Part shown: positions 45,101 to 56,500 of the stretch, piece after piece | How positions within the stretch are numbered: the first letter of the stretch is position 1 | How the letters are laid out: each line of letters starts with the position of its first letter | Assembly: GCA_948144175.1 (NCBI GenBank) | Contig: CANXME010002160.1 | Coordinates: 2,303,501-2,367,500, forward strand | Direction of reading: 5' to 3' | Length of the DNA stretch: 64,000 bases | Source of the DNA: Closterium sp. NIES-65 | Taxonomy: Eukaryota; Streptophyta; Zygnematophyceae; Desmidiales; Closteriaceae | Notes under the pieces: generated by a model | Database searches by the model: none | The model's input: the letters and a program-made list of their open reading frames with translations, nothing else | Told to the model about the DNA's origin: nothing | Program-made: the position numbers and the translations under genes

Positions 45101-48100
45101 TCAAGAAGTAAGCAAGTGAGGTCCAGTAGGCACAAGGCCTAGAAGAGTGCAAAAGCACTGATGGTCACAAGGCTGAAGCGCCTTGGTGAACACATCAGCA
45201 GTGTTGGCCTCAGAGGCCACGTAACGCAGGCGAAGCTGACCACGCTGCTGCAGCTCTCGAGCAAGGAAGTAACGCAGAGCAATGTGCTTCGTTCTGTGCT
45301 CCAGTCTGTGCTCCTCACACAAGGCAATGGCTGCCTTGTTGTCGACGTACAGCACTGGAGGAGAACGAGGCTGCTCTCCAAGGTCGGTCAGCAAGTAGGT
45401 GAGCCAGCGTAGCTCCTGGGCCGCCATGGCTGTGACGTAGATCTCAGCCTCACAACTGGAGCTGAGAACAGAAGAAGGGTGAGTAGAACGCCAAGAAACA
45501 GAACCAGAGCCAAGACTGAAGGATTAACCCTGAGACGACCGCTGAGTAGCCTGGTCGTCTGCCCAAGAAGCGTCTGAGTGCCCAGTGAGAACAACTGGGA
45601 CTCGCCCTCCAAGCACTAGCCCCATGCCCGACGTACTGCACAAGTAGCGCAACACCCTCTTAGCTGCATCCATGTGCTCCTTCCGGTGACGGCCGGGAGC
45701 GACATAGCGTGCAAGAATGCTGAGAGGGTATGCAAGGTATGGTCGAGTGCAGGTCATCAGGTACATGAGGCAACCCACAAGCTCTGGATACAGGCCACTC
45801 GGCTCTACGGACTCATCCGAAGGCAGAGCTGAGAGCGAGTGACCGGTAGGCAGAGGAGTGGGCTGAGGCGAGGAGTACGTGAAGCGGAAGCGCTGAAGGA
45901 CCTGCTGCACCATGTGTGACTGAGTCAAGGTGATGGTGCGGCGTGCTCTGTCGCGGGTGATCCGCAAGCCAAGATAGCTTGTCAGTTTACCCAAGTCTGT
46001 GCACATGTGTCTCTTCTGCAGCTTCGACTTCACGTGGGCGAGTGCCACAGTGTCAGCAGTAGCAAAGACCAAGTCGTCGACGTACACAAGGACGTAGAAC
46101 GGCGGCAGTGAGGTGTCGGTGCGTAGAAACAGCGACGGGTCAGCAGTAGAAGGCGCGAACCCAAGAGCCGCAAGCGTAGTCCTCAGTGTGTCGTGCCACT
46201 CACGAGGCGCCTGGCGGAGACCGTAGACTGGCCGTCGGAGGCTCCACTGGGTACCAGGAGGGAACGACCCAGTGAAGCCAGGTGGACGGCGCAGCCAGAT
46301 CTCCTCGTGCAGGCTGCCCTGTAGGAAAGCAGTGCTGAAGTCAAGCGACTGGAGCTCGTAGTCACGCTGAGCAGCGACGTGCAACAGAACCCGAAGAGTG
46401 GTCATCTTTGGGGTCGGGGAGAAGGTCTGGAAGAAGTCAACTCCCTCTTGCTGACTGAAGCCTCGTGCAACGTAACGCGCCTTGAAGACAGGCGGAGAGC
46501 CCGGCGGCCGCTTCACCCTGAAAATCCACATGCCACTGACGATGTTCGCCCCAGGTGGGGGAACCTCGCCGACGTAGGTGCCTGTGGACTTCCAGGAAGC
46601 CATCTCTGTGTCCATGGCTGACTGCCACTGAGAGGAGTAGGGACCGGCCATCGCCTCTGCGTAAGAGCGTGGGGTCGGGATGTCTGGTGCATCCGGGTCT
46701 CCCTCAGGGGCAACAAGCATGGACACGAGATGGGGCAAAGTGGCACCAAAGCACTCAAACTCCTTTTGCCTGTCCTCAAGGACGTCAGTGCCAAGAGCAT
46801 ACTCACCCCCGACGGACGGAGGTCAGACAGACTCAGACTCAGCAACTAGGCTAGCAGCGTAGTCTAGACGACAGCGAGCAGCAAAGTCGACAAGCTCAGC
46901 AACTAAGGTAGACGCAGCAGCAGACTCAAAGGAAGGGTCAGTGACAACAGTAGCCAGGAGACGCGTGACAGTAAGACTGGTAGCACGAAGAGAGTCTGAC
47001 CCAGGGTCAGGAAGAGCAGGAAGAGAGGAAGCAGGAGGAGACGGCAGTGGGACACGCTGTAGAGTAGTGGATGGACGAAGCGCCATCCGGTGAGTGCCTG
47101 GGACAGGAGGAAGACGCTGACGCTGGACTCGACTACTAGAGAGAGCAGTGCGGACAGGCGACTCAGGACGAGACTCAGGCGACGCAGGACGAGACGCAGG
47201 CTCACGCCGCTCAGTAAGACCTCCACTCGGACCAGTGTAAGGAGCAGGACTAGGGAGAGAGGAGGCAGACGGAAACGCCGACTGCAGCTGGACAGGCGGA
47301 GGACACGCTAAGGAGGGAGGAGGAAAAGGAGGAGGAAGCTGACCAAGAACCTGTTGAAGGAGCGGAACAAAGTACGGCCGAGACCGAGCAGCGACACCAG
47401 AGCCAGCAGGGACACCCGCACCAGGGTCCGCAGCACCAGCAGCAGCTCCAGCGCCCACGACCTCAGCACCAGCGGCAGCTCCAACGCCCGGGTCCTCAGC
47501 ACCAGCAGCAGCTCCAACGCCCGGGCCCGCAGCACCAGCGGCAGCTCCAACGCCTGGGTCCTCAGCACCAGCAGCAGCTCCAACGCCCGGGTCCTCAGCA
47601 CCAGCAGCAGCTCCAACGCCCGGGTCCTCAGCACCAGCAGCAGCTCCAACGCCCGGGTCCTCAGCACCAGCAGCAGCTCCAACAGCAGCGGGGTCCGTAA
47701 CACGAGGCAAGCCACTCCGAAGAGTGCAGCGCCGCTCGTACCACTCACGGATCCGCTCGCGGGAGGGGAGCTCCCGAACGGGAGAAGAAGCACTAGCACC
47801 AGTCCCAGTAGTACGTCCGGCTCGAGCGGTACCTCTCCGGAGGCTGCAGTACTCTAAGTACCACGTACGCAGCTGCTCCAAGGAGAGGGCTCCTCCAGGT
47901 GCAGGACTCCTAGGCCTAGTACCTCCAGACTCAGAACCCCCAGACTCCGGACTCCGCAGCTCAGCACCACGAGGCTCCACACCCCCAAGCTCAGCACCCT
48001 CAAGCTCCACACCCCCAGGCTCCACACCCCCATGCTCCACACCCCCAGGCTCAGCACCCCCAGCAGGACGAGAGTCGACAGCTACCTCAACAAGCTCAAC

Positions 48101-48715
48101 CGGGTCTACCTGAGACACACCTGAGGGAGCGGCACCCTGAGGGGGGAGGGGGTCTGCAGCAGCAGCACCTGGCGCGAGGAAGAGAGGCGGGAAGGGGAGC
48201 GGGGCAGTGCGGTAGGGGAAGAGGCGGTAGTAGGGGACGGACTCGTCAAAAGTGACGTCCTCGGAGGGCAAGACTCGGCGCGAGGTGGCGTGGTAAAACT
48301 ACCAACCAGACGCGTCCGGGACAAAGCCGAGGAAGACGCAGGGAACAGCACGGGAGGAGAGCTTGTCCGCAGACGAATCGCGGACAAAAGCTCGAGACCC
48401 CCAGACCCGGAAACGCGACGCATCGCCAACCTCCCCCGTCCACAGCAGCGTGGGCGAGGTCTCCGGCAAGGAGACACGGGGCCAGAGGTTGAGCTGATGC
48501 GCAGCGTACCGGACCGCAAACGGCCACAGAAAGTGAGGGGCAGCCGCATGGATCAAGGAGATACGGGCGACCTCCATGACCAGGCCAATGCGGCGCTCCG
48601 CAACCCTATTCTGCTGTGGAGAAGCCGGAAGCGTGAACGACTGCTCAATGCCGTGCTCAGCACAGTAGGCTGCCAAGAGGTCGGAGGAGAACTCACCACC
48701 TCTGTCAGAGTGCAA
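45101..48715 (-). pseudogene. copia D integrase-RT-RNase H polyprotein remnant
   Basis: Runs from integrase HSDRGGEFSSDLLAAYC through RVWGSRAFVRDSSADKLSSR, then a Gly/Ala-rich linker, RT (KARYVARGFSQ, YVDDLVFATADT) and RNase H, to a stop at 45101. In-frame stops: TAG near 48297 (GW*FYH), TGA near 46820 and TAA near 45522. The linker contains about eight 33 bp repeats (47430-47690) encoding AEDPGVGAAAG. Dead. Confidence 0.85.
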
Positions 48716-48736
48716 GCGCAGGACAGGAAAGTCTAG

Positions 48737-50888
48737 TCAGGTAGCTGCGTCGGGTCAGGTGTTTGCTGCAGCGTCCCAGTCAGGTCCTAAGTCTGCCACC
48801 TGCTCGTGTCGCCTCCTGTCTCACCGGACTCTCCTTTGGCACCACCGCCTTGGTCACCCCTCCCTGCCTCGTCTCCAAGGCATGGCCTCCCGTGTCCTTG
48901 TCACTGGTCTTCCCCGGTCTCTCCCTCCCCTTCCTCCGGGGCCTGCCCCTACCTCCGTTCCTTGCGTCGAGGGGCGGCAGCGCGCCGCTCCTCACTCCTC
49001 CCAGTTCCCTCTGACGGAGGCTCCCCTGCAGACGCTTCACATGGACGTGTGGGGCCCAGCCCGCGTCCGTGGCCAGGGTCACGAACTCTACTTTCTGCTG
49101 GTCGTTGACGACTACTCGCGTTACACCACAGTCTTCCTCTTGCGCAGCAAGGGTGAGGTCACTGAGGTGCTAATCGACTGGATCCGCGCTGCCCGTCGTC
49201 AGCTCAGCGAGAGTTTCGGCTCGGACCTTCATGTTCTGCGTCTGCACTCCGACAGAGGTGGAGAGTTTTCCTCCGACCTTCTGCGAGCCTTCTGTCGTGC
49301 GGAGGGCATTCGCTAGACGTTCTTGCTTCCGGCCTCTCCGCAGCAAAATGGGATTTGTGAGGATCGAGCTCAGAAAAGAGAATGTGAATTGAATCGAATT
49401 GAATGATCACCTGGGTACAACACGAGGCTATACATAGGCTCGACACATGGCCCCGTAACCAGGTGTTACGTGGAGGTTCCGCGGGTCGCGAAGCGTCCCG
49501 AATAGATCCTTCCCGAATTCGGTAGAAGGCAATTCGGTGGCAACCGAAAAGCCAGCATTTGGTGCACGCAACCTAGCTTGGTGCTATTACTATAATAAAA
49601 TATAGGAAAGCACCTAGCCTAGGAAATCAAGCAATTCATGCATGCATATAATTATCCTATGCTAGAAATAGCATGATAAAGTAAAGGCAAGCAAGCATAG
49701 CTGGCATAAGCCGTCGTACTCTCACAGGATTGCTCAGCGCCGCATTGGCATGGTCATAGATGCCGCTCGTACGTCCATGATCCATGCGGCTGCTCCCCAT
49801 TTTCTGTGGCCGTTAGCAGTTCAGTACGCGGCGCATCAGCTGAACCTCCAGCCCGGGGTCTCCATGCCGGAGACCACACCTACTTTGCGGTGGACGGGGA
49901 AGGTGGGCGATGCATCTGCGTTCCGTGTCTGGGGATCTCGAGCTTTCGTCCGCGACTTGTCAGCGGACAAGCTGTCCTCCCGTGATGTTTCCTGCGTCTT
50001 CCTTGGCTTCCCCCTTGACGTGCCTGGTTGGCAGTTTTACCACCCCACCTCGCGCCGTGTTCTGTCCTCTCAGGGCGTCACATTTGACGAGTCAGTTGCT
50101 GGTGGTTCTGGGGCCACGGGTCTCGCAGGTGCTGCTGGAGGCACTGGAGCTGGAGCTGCTGGCGCTGCTGGAGCTTCTGGTGGTCCTGCTGGAGCTGGAG
50201 CTGCTGGAGATGCTGGAGCTGGAGGTGCTGCTGGAGCCGGTGCTCCTGTGGGTGCTGGAGTTGGCGCTTCTGGTGCTGCTGGAGGTGCTGCTGGAACTGG
50301 TGGTACTGCTGGAGTTGGAGCTGCCACTGGGGGTGCTGGTTCTGTCCCTGCTGGTTCTGGAGGCGCTGCGCGGCCGCGGCCGTACTACGTTCCGCTCCTT
50401 CAGAAGGTTCTTGGTCTTCCGCCTTCTACTGGTCATGCTCCTTCCTTAGGGTGTCCACCGCCTATCCAGTCGCAGTCAGAGTTACAGCCCACCTCCCCAC
50501 TGCCTGCTCCTTCTCCTTACACTGGTTCGACCGGAGGTCCTGCTGAGCGTCGTAAGCGTGCGTCTCATCCTGCGTCACCTGTTCGTGCTGCTAGCACTAG
50601 TCGTCGTGGTTTGTGTCAGCGTCCTCCTACTATCCCTGTCATGCACCGGATGGCTCTGCGCCCTTCCACTGCTCCACACCGTGTCCCTCTGCCGTCTCCT
50701 CCTACATCCTCTCTTCCTGTCCCTTCTGACCCAGAGTCTGACTCCCTTCGTGCTGCTAGTCCTACTGTCACGCGTCTCCTGGCCACAGTTGTCACTGACC
50801 CTTTCTTTGAGTCCACTGCTGCATCTGCCTTAGTTGCTGAGCTTGTCGACTTTGCTGCTCACTGTCGTCTCGACTACGCCGATAGTCT
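48737..50888 (+). mobile_element. copia fragment E (pre-integrase to start of RT)
   Basis: Plus-strand fragment opening with VAASGQVFAAASQSGP and HRLGHPSLPRLQ, then integrase (LHMDVWGP, DDYSRYTTVF, HSDRGGEF) up to a TAG at 49314 (GIR*TF). It is interrupted by the 371 bp insert at 49356 and resumes with RRIGMVIDAARTSMIHAAAP, a shortened Gly/Ala linker and the pre-RT region (FESTAASALVAELVDFA). It breaks off at 50888, where gypsy G2 sequence starts. No LTR remains. Confidence 0.82.
49356..49726. mobile_element. 371 bp insert with TGTGAG..CTCACA ends (solo LTR candidate)
   Basis: AT-rich insert inside the fragment E integrase, flanked by the perfect 5 bp duplication GGATT (49351-49355 and 49727-49731). 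It begins TGTGAGGATCG and ends GTACTCTCACA, so TG..CA with 6 bp terminal inverted repeats. No open frame, primer site or internal region. These features fit a solo LTR left by recombination between two LTRs; a non-autonomous DNA element is less likely. Confidence 0.8.
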
Positions 50889-50966
50889 TGGTGCTGACTG
50901 TGGTGCTAAAGTGGTGTACGCGCTGAGCAGGGACGCGAAGTAAGGAAAAGGAATTTTCCTTACACT

Positions 50967-50998
<32 letters not shown>

Positions 50999-52255
50999 TT
51001 ATGGAGGCCCTCTTTTATGAAAGTGCGTGTACATCCCGAAAATTTCGGCTGCGCAGATACTCGGTGAGGACGGGGTGGTTGTCGATTGTTTCCAGGGGAA
51101 CCCAGTTGTCTTCGGTGAGTGTACGGTCTCTCTAGCGGATCAGGAATTCGATCCTTTGAGCTCCTCATGGGTCACGAACTCGGTGGCTCAAAATCTTTTC
51201 GGGTGTGATGATTGGCTCGGTCGGCGGTCGTGTCATGCTGGCTGGGCGGTTGCGGGGCAGTTGGCTGGTGGATGGTACGTAGGGGCGGAGCAGGCTGATG
51301 TGGAAGGACGGGCTGACGTACCAGTCAGCAGGGAGGAGGAGATGGGCGGTGACGGGTGTGATCATGTGGCTGATGCGGAATGGCCCTCAATATCGAGGGC
51401 GGAGTTTTGGAGTAATGGGTAGGCGGAGGTTCTGGGTGTCGAGTAAGACTAGGTCGTCGCGCGGTAAGTGACAGATCGGCGGTGGCGGTCGGCGTTGCGT
51501 TTAGCGATGATGTTCGATTTTTTAATTGCGTCCGCCGCCCGGGTCCGTGCTGCTTGTAATATTTCGGGGAACTGTTGCGCTCGTGGCACTGGGTTGTTGG
51601 GATTCGGGGTCATGGGTACTGTTGGGTCTTGTCCGTAATTCATGTAAAATGGTAACTGTTGGGTCGTGGCAGAAGGCGAGTTGTTGTACGTGAACTCGAT
51701 GAGTGGCAGCTGTTGTTCCCAGGTGGTTGCGTCATCGCACGTGGCTCGGATGAGTTGCTCCCATGGTCTGATTTGTTCATTCTGTTTGTCCGTCGGTTTT
51801 GGGGTGGTACGAAGAACTGAACTGTAGTCGCGTGCCGAACTGCTGCCACAGGTTCCGCTAGAAGTTGGTGGTGAATTTCGTGTCTCCGTCGCTGATGATC
51901 GCTGATGGTATCCCGTGCAGTCGAACGACGGTGGTGATGAATAGGCGAGCTGTTTCTTTGGCTGTGATTGATTTCTTGCAGGCTGCAAAGTGTGCCATTT
52001 TCGTTAGTCGATCGACGACGACCAGGATCGCGTCATTCCCACTCGCTCCGGCCGGTAACCCCGTGACGAAGTCCATCGTCACCTGCTGCCAAGCATGCTC
52101 TGGGGGTGGTATCGGCAGCAACTGTCCTGCCGGCCGCTTCCGTGATGACTTTATGATCTGGCAAGTGGGACATGATACCACGTATCGTTGAACGTCGGTC
52201 AACATTTCAGGCGAGTAATAATACCGCTGCAACTGCTGCCGTGTTATCAGAACCC
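50889..52255 (-). pseudogene. gypsy fragment G2: integrase, chromodomain-like end, poly-G tract, LTR start
   Basis: On the minus strand: integrase zinc region (RYYYSPEMLTDVQRYVVSC), core VTMDFVTGLPAGASGND and VVVDRLTKMAHFAACKKS, then KQNEQIRPWEQLIRATCDD and ATTWEQQLPLIEFTYNNSPS. Next come a SDWYV-type chromodomain-like end ([19 protein letters not shown]), a run of over 30 G (plus poly-C, about 50966-50998) acting as purine tract, and an LTR start TGTAAGGAAAATTCC with an internal inverted repeat. The LTR is cut at 50889 by fragment E. Several frameshifts; dead. Confidence 0.78.
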
Positions 52256-52326
52256 TGGCGACAGACGCGGCGCGCGGGGCGACGGCGGGCTGCACGCGAC
52301 GGCGGGCTGTGCGTGGCGGCGGGCTG

Positions 52327-52457
52327 TGTCAGAATATTATAGCTTATGCTTTTGTGTAGGCTGTAGTGGGGTAGCCCATATAGGGTACAACCCAATTAGG
52401 GTTAGTACTTGTACCCAACTCTTTCATAGTGCATTCATTCTCGTTTCAGTTTTCTCA
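52327..52457 (+). repeat. 5' LTR of copia F
   Basis: TGTCAGAATATTATAGC to GTTTTCTCA, followed immediately by the primer site. Confidence 0.94.
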
Positions 52458-52500
52458 TGGTATCGAGCAGGTTCCCTCGTGGGAACTGTTCCTAGGGCCC
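52458..52500 (+). promoter_or_regulatory. primer site and stem-loop, copia F
   Basis: TGGTATCGAGCAG, then GTTCCC-TCGT-GGGAAC (52471-52486), then the self-complementary GGGCCC at 52495-52500 followed by CACC and a T8 run. The GGGCCCACC motif is the same in B, C, H and I. Confidence 0.7.
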
Positions 52501-52599
52501 ACCGATTTGATTTTTTTTCCTGCCCGGAGCGCGCTCAGCCCTTGCCCGAGTCACGCTCCCCCTTTCTCACTGTGTCGCGCCGCCCTAGCGGCTGTGTCG

Positions 52600-53520
52600 C
52601 GCCACCCTTGACGGCCCCGATCCGCCGCCCTAGCGGCCCCGTCGCCTATCCCGCGGCCCTCGAGCCGCCCTTCCCGGCCCCGATTCGCCGTCCCTTCGGC
52701 CCCGTCGCCTACCCCGCGGCCCTCGCGCCACCCTTCCCGGCCCGGCCCCGCCCTTGCTGGCCCCGTCACCTACCTGCGGCCCCGACGCCTACCTGCGGCC
52801 CCGTCGCCTACCTGCGGCCCCACCGCCTACCTGCGGCCCCGCCGCCTACCTGCGGCCCCGTCGCCTACCAGCGGCCCCTCCGCCTACCTGCGGCCCCGCT
52901 GCCTACCTGCGGCCCTGTCGCCTACCTGCGGCCCCGCCGCCTACCTGCGGCCCCGCCGCCTACCTACGGCCCCGTCAGCTACCTGCGGCCCCGCCGCCTA
53001 CCTGCGGCCCCATCGCTGCCCTTCCCGGCTTAGGCGCCGCCCTTTCTCGGCCCTGACGCCGCCCTTCCCGACCCGGCCCAGTCTCTGCTGGCCCCGTCGC
53101 CTACCCTACGGCCCCGGCGCTGCCCCTTCCCGGCCCCGGCCCAGGCCCTGCTGGCCCCGTCGCACGCCCTTCCCGGCCCCGACCCCGCCTTCACGCGGCT
53201 CCGCCGAGCTACTTCCGAGCCGCCAGCGCCACCCGAGCCGCCGCGCCACCTGAGCCGCCCGAGCCGCCGTCCCGCCGAGCCGCGTTAGCCGCCCGAGCCG
53301 CCCGAGCCGCCGTCCCGCCGAGCCGCCAGAGCCGCCCGAGCCGCCGTCCCGCCGAGCCGCCTGAGCCGCCCGAGTCGTCTGAGCCGCCCGAGCCACCCGA
53401 GCCGCAGAGTAGCCAAGTCGCCGAGCTGCAGTTCCTGTCGAGCCGCCGAGCTGCAGTTCCTGACGAGCCGCCAAGCTGCAGTTCCTGCCGAGCTGCCGAG
53501 CCACCGAGCCGCCCGAGCCG
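52600..53520 (+). repeat. GC-rich tandem-repeat leader of copia F
   Basis: 52750-53020 is an array of about 14 units of CCTACCTGCGGCCCCGCCG type (19 bp), and 53210-53515 an array of GAGCCGCCCGAGCCGCC type. These are the complements of the arrays in the minus-strand leaders of B and C, so array type and order are conserved in the family. Confidence 0.88.
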
Positions 53521-53597
53521 CCCTGTCCGGTAAGAGCAGCGCCTCTGTCACTGCACTGCCCTTACCCCACTGTTCGCGCTACTAGTCTACTGCTGTC

Positions 53598-56500
53598 GTG
53601 GCTACCCCTAGTGTCCTCGCTTTTGACGCTGAGGGTCGGGCCATTAACTTTGATGTCTGGGTAGATGACCTGCAGCTTTTCCTACAGTGCGATAGGGCAG
53701 ACGGTCTCTCCCTCTTTGACCTCACCTCTGGTGCCTCTCCTGCCCCTGCTGCTGATGCTGACGCCACTGTTCGCTCACAGTGGGCCACACGCGATGCTGC
53801 TGCACGTCTTGCTGTGCGTCGCCACCTGCCTACCTCTGAGCGTGCGCACTTTAGCCAGTACAAGAGTGCTAGGACCTTGTACGACGCTGTAGTTGCACGC
53901 TACTCCTCCCGTGCCACTGCTGCACTTAGCCGCCTCATGCTACCGTACCTCTTCCCTGACCTTGCTGCCTTTCCCACAGTCGCTGACCTTATTACGCACC
54001 TCCGCACTAGTGACACTCGCTACCGCACTGCGTTTCCTGCTGAATTCTGCGCCAAGAACCCCCCCCCCCATGTACATCACTCTCTACTACATAGTCACCC
54101 GCCTCCCTGACTCCCTTCGCGTAGTCAGGGACCACTTCCTCTCAGTTTGCCCCACCACCCTCACCGTTGACCTCCTCGAGAAGGCCCTCCTAGCAGCGGA
54201 GAAGAGCATAGTCGCTGTAGGAGCCTCTCGTGGTGACCCTCGCACCCCCATCTTTGAGGGGTGTTCCCCCTCCCCCCTTTTGCCCTCTGTTGCCTCTGCT
54301 GCTGCGGCCGACCTCGTTGGGCTTGAGTCGGTCGGTGCGGCGTCTACCCCTAGCGGGAGACGCCGCCCTGGCAAGGGCAAGGGGGGCAGGGGCGATGGAG
54401 GAGCTAGCGGGGGCGGTGGAGGCGGCGGTGGAGGCGGCGGAGGGAGTGGGGGTGGCGGTGGGGGTGGTGGCGGGGGCGGAGGTGTCGGTGGCGGCAGTGG
54501 AGGCGGAGGCGGCGGCGGTGGCGATGGGAGCGGAGGTGGTGGCGGAGGTGGCGGCGGTGGAGGAGGCGGTGGCGGAGGAGGTGGAGATGGTCGGGGTGGC
54601 GCTGCGCAGAGGGTCGGCTCCGGTGGTGGTCAGAGCCAGCAGCAGCAGCAGCGCACTCGTGACATCCCCTCCTCTCAGCATCTCCGTGAGTGGTACAATG
54701 CACGCCAGCGGGGTGGGGGTACTGGTCCGTGCACCTACGTCCTACGCATCGGCGACCGTGCGGGTGAGCAGTGCGGGGGTGCGCACTCCACCCAGCGCTG
54801 CTTTGGCCGCCTGACGGACGCTTGGCGTCACCAGTTCCCGGAGGCCACGGAGATCCCCCGCTGGGGTGAGCTGTCTAGGGCGAGAGTAGCTGTCTTTGAC
54901 CTTGACTTTGATGCTATTCTTGCTGCCTTGTATGCTGTGACTATTAGTGATGAGGGTGATTGTTACCGGTGTTATCCGCCCGACCCGGGCATTGAGACTG
55001 CCGCTCTAGGTACCGGTGAGGCTGCTGCTCTAGGTGCTAGCGAGGCTGCTGCTCTAGGTGCTCGTGCGTCTGCTCCCTCAGGTGCTGGTGAGTCTGCTCT
55101 CTCAGGTACTACGTCGGCTTTCGCCTCCCACACCTTCACCCTTGACTCGGGGGCTTCTCGCTCCTTCTTTCGAGACCTCACCACACTCATGCCGCTTGGC
55201 CGGCCAGTTGCAGTCTCTCTGGCAGACCCCTCTGAGGGTCTTCTCCTTGCTCACTACTCCACTGTCCTCCCGTGTCCGACGGACCCCTCTGGCACCCTGT
55301 CTGGTCTTTACCTCCCCTCGTTCTCTACGAACTTGGTGAGTGGTGCTGACCTACAGGATGCGGGGGTTCACCAGTTCACTCCTGCGAGTCAGCGGGTGAC
55401 CCACTGCACGGACGCTCGGACAGGCCGACACCTGGCCATGTTTACACGTCGGCCGGGATCGAGCCTGTACACACTGACCACTGAGTCTCCTCAAGTCACT
55501 GTGTCTCGTTAGGTAGCTGCGTCGGGTCAGGTGTTTGCCGCAGCGTCCAGGTCTGGTCCTAAGTCTGCCCCCTGCTCGTGTCGCCTCCTGTCTCACAAGA
55601 CTCTCCTCTCGCAACACCGCCTTGGTCACCCCTCCCTGCTTCGTCTCCGAGGCATGGCCTACCGTGTCCTTGTCTCTGGTCTTCCCCGGTCCCTCCCTCC
55701 CCTTCCTCCAGGGCCTGGCCCTACCTGCGTCCCCTGTGTCGAGGGGCGGCAGCGGGCTGCCCCTCACTCCCAGTTTACTCCGACAGAGGCTCCGCTGCAG
55801 ACGCTTCACATGGACGTGTGGGGCCCGGCCCGCGTCCGTAGACAGGGTCACGAGCGCTACTTCCTGCTAATGGTTGACGACTACTAGCGTTACACCGCAG
55901 TCTTGCGCTTACGCAGCAAGGGTGATGTCACTGCGGTGTTGATCGACTGGATCCGCGCAGCTCGTCTCCAACTTAGGAAGAGCTTCGGCTCGGACTTTCC
56001 TGTTCTGCGTCTGCACTCTGACAGAGGCGGAGAGTTCTCCTCTGGCCTTCTGCGAGCCTACTGTCGTGCACGAGGCATCCGCTAGACCTTCACGCTTCCG
56101 GACTCCCCAAAGCAAAATGGGATTGCTGAGCGCCGCATTGGCATGGTCATGGATGTCGCTCGTACGTCCATGATGCATGCGGCTTCCCCCCATTTTCTGT
56201 GGCCGTTTGCGGTTCGGTACGCGGCGCATCAGATCAACCTTCAACCCAGGGTCTCCATGCTGGAGACTTCCCCAGCTTTGCTGTGGACGGGGAAGGTTGG
56301 CGATGCGTCTGCGTTCCGTGTCTGGGGATCTCGGGCGTTTGTTCGCGACTTGTCTGCAGACAAGCTGTCCCCTCGTGCTGCCTTTTGCATCTTCCTTGGC
56401 TTCCCCCCTGATGCGCCAGGGTAGCAGTTCTACCACCCCACCTCTCGCCGTGTTCTGTCCTCCCAGGTCGTCACGTTTGACGAGTCGGTCCACTACTACC

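Larger units (their letters stand above)
44736..48735 (-). mobile_element. copia element D, 5' truncated
   Basis: Has only the 3' LTR (44736-44867) and the coding region back to the integrase; gag, protease, leader and 5' LTR are missing. It stops at 48735, where the plus-strand fragment E begins, making a head-to-head junction. Inserted in the 5' leader of gypsy G1. It is more diverged from B and C than those are from each other. Confidence 0.85.

Noticed and set aside
28100-56424. TAG reassigned to Gln, as in some ulvophyte algae
   Set aside because: Several TAGs replace Gln, but others replace Ser (55885), Trp (39145, 56422) and Glu (31774), and the UBP1-like and transposase genes themselves end in TAG. 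Ordinary mutation fits better.
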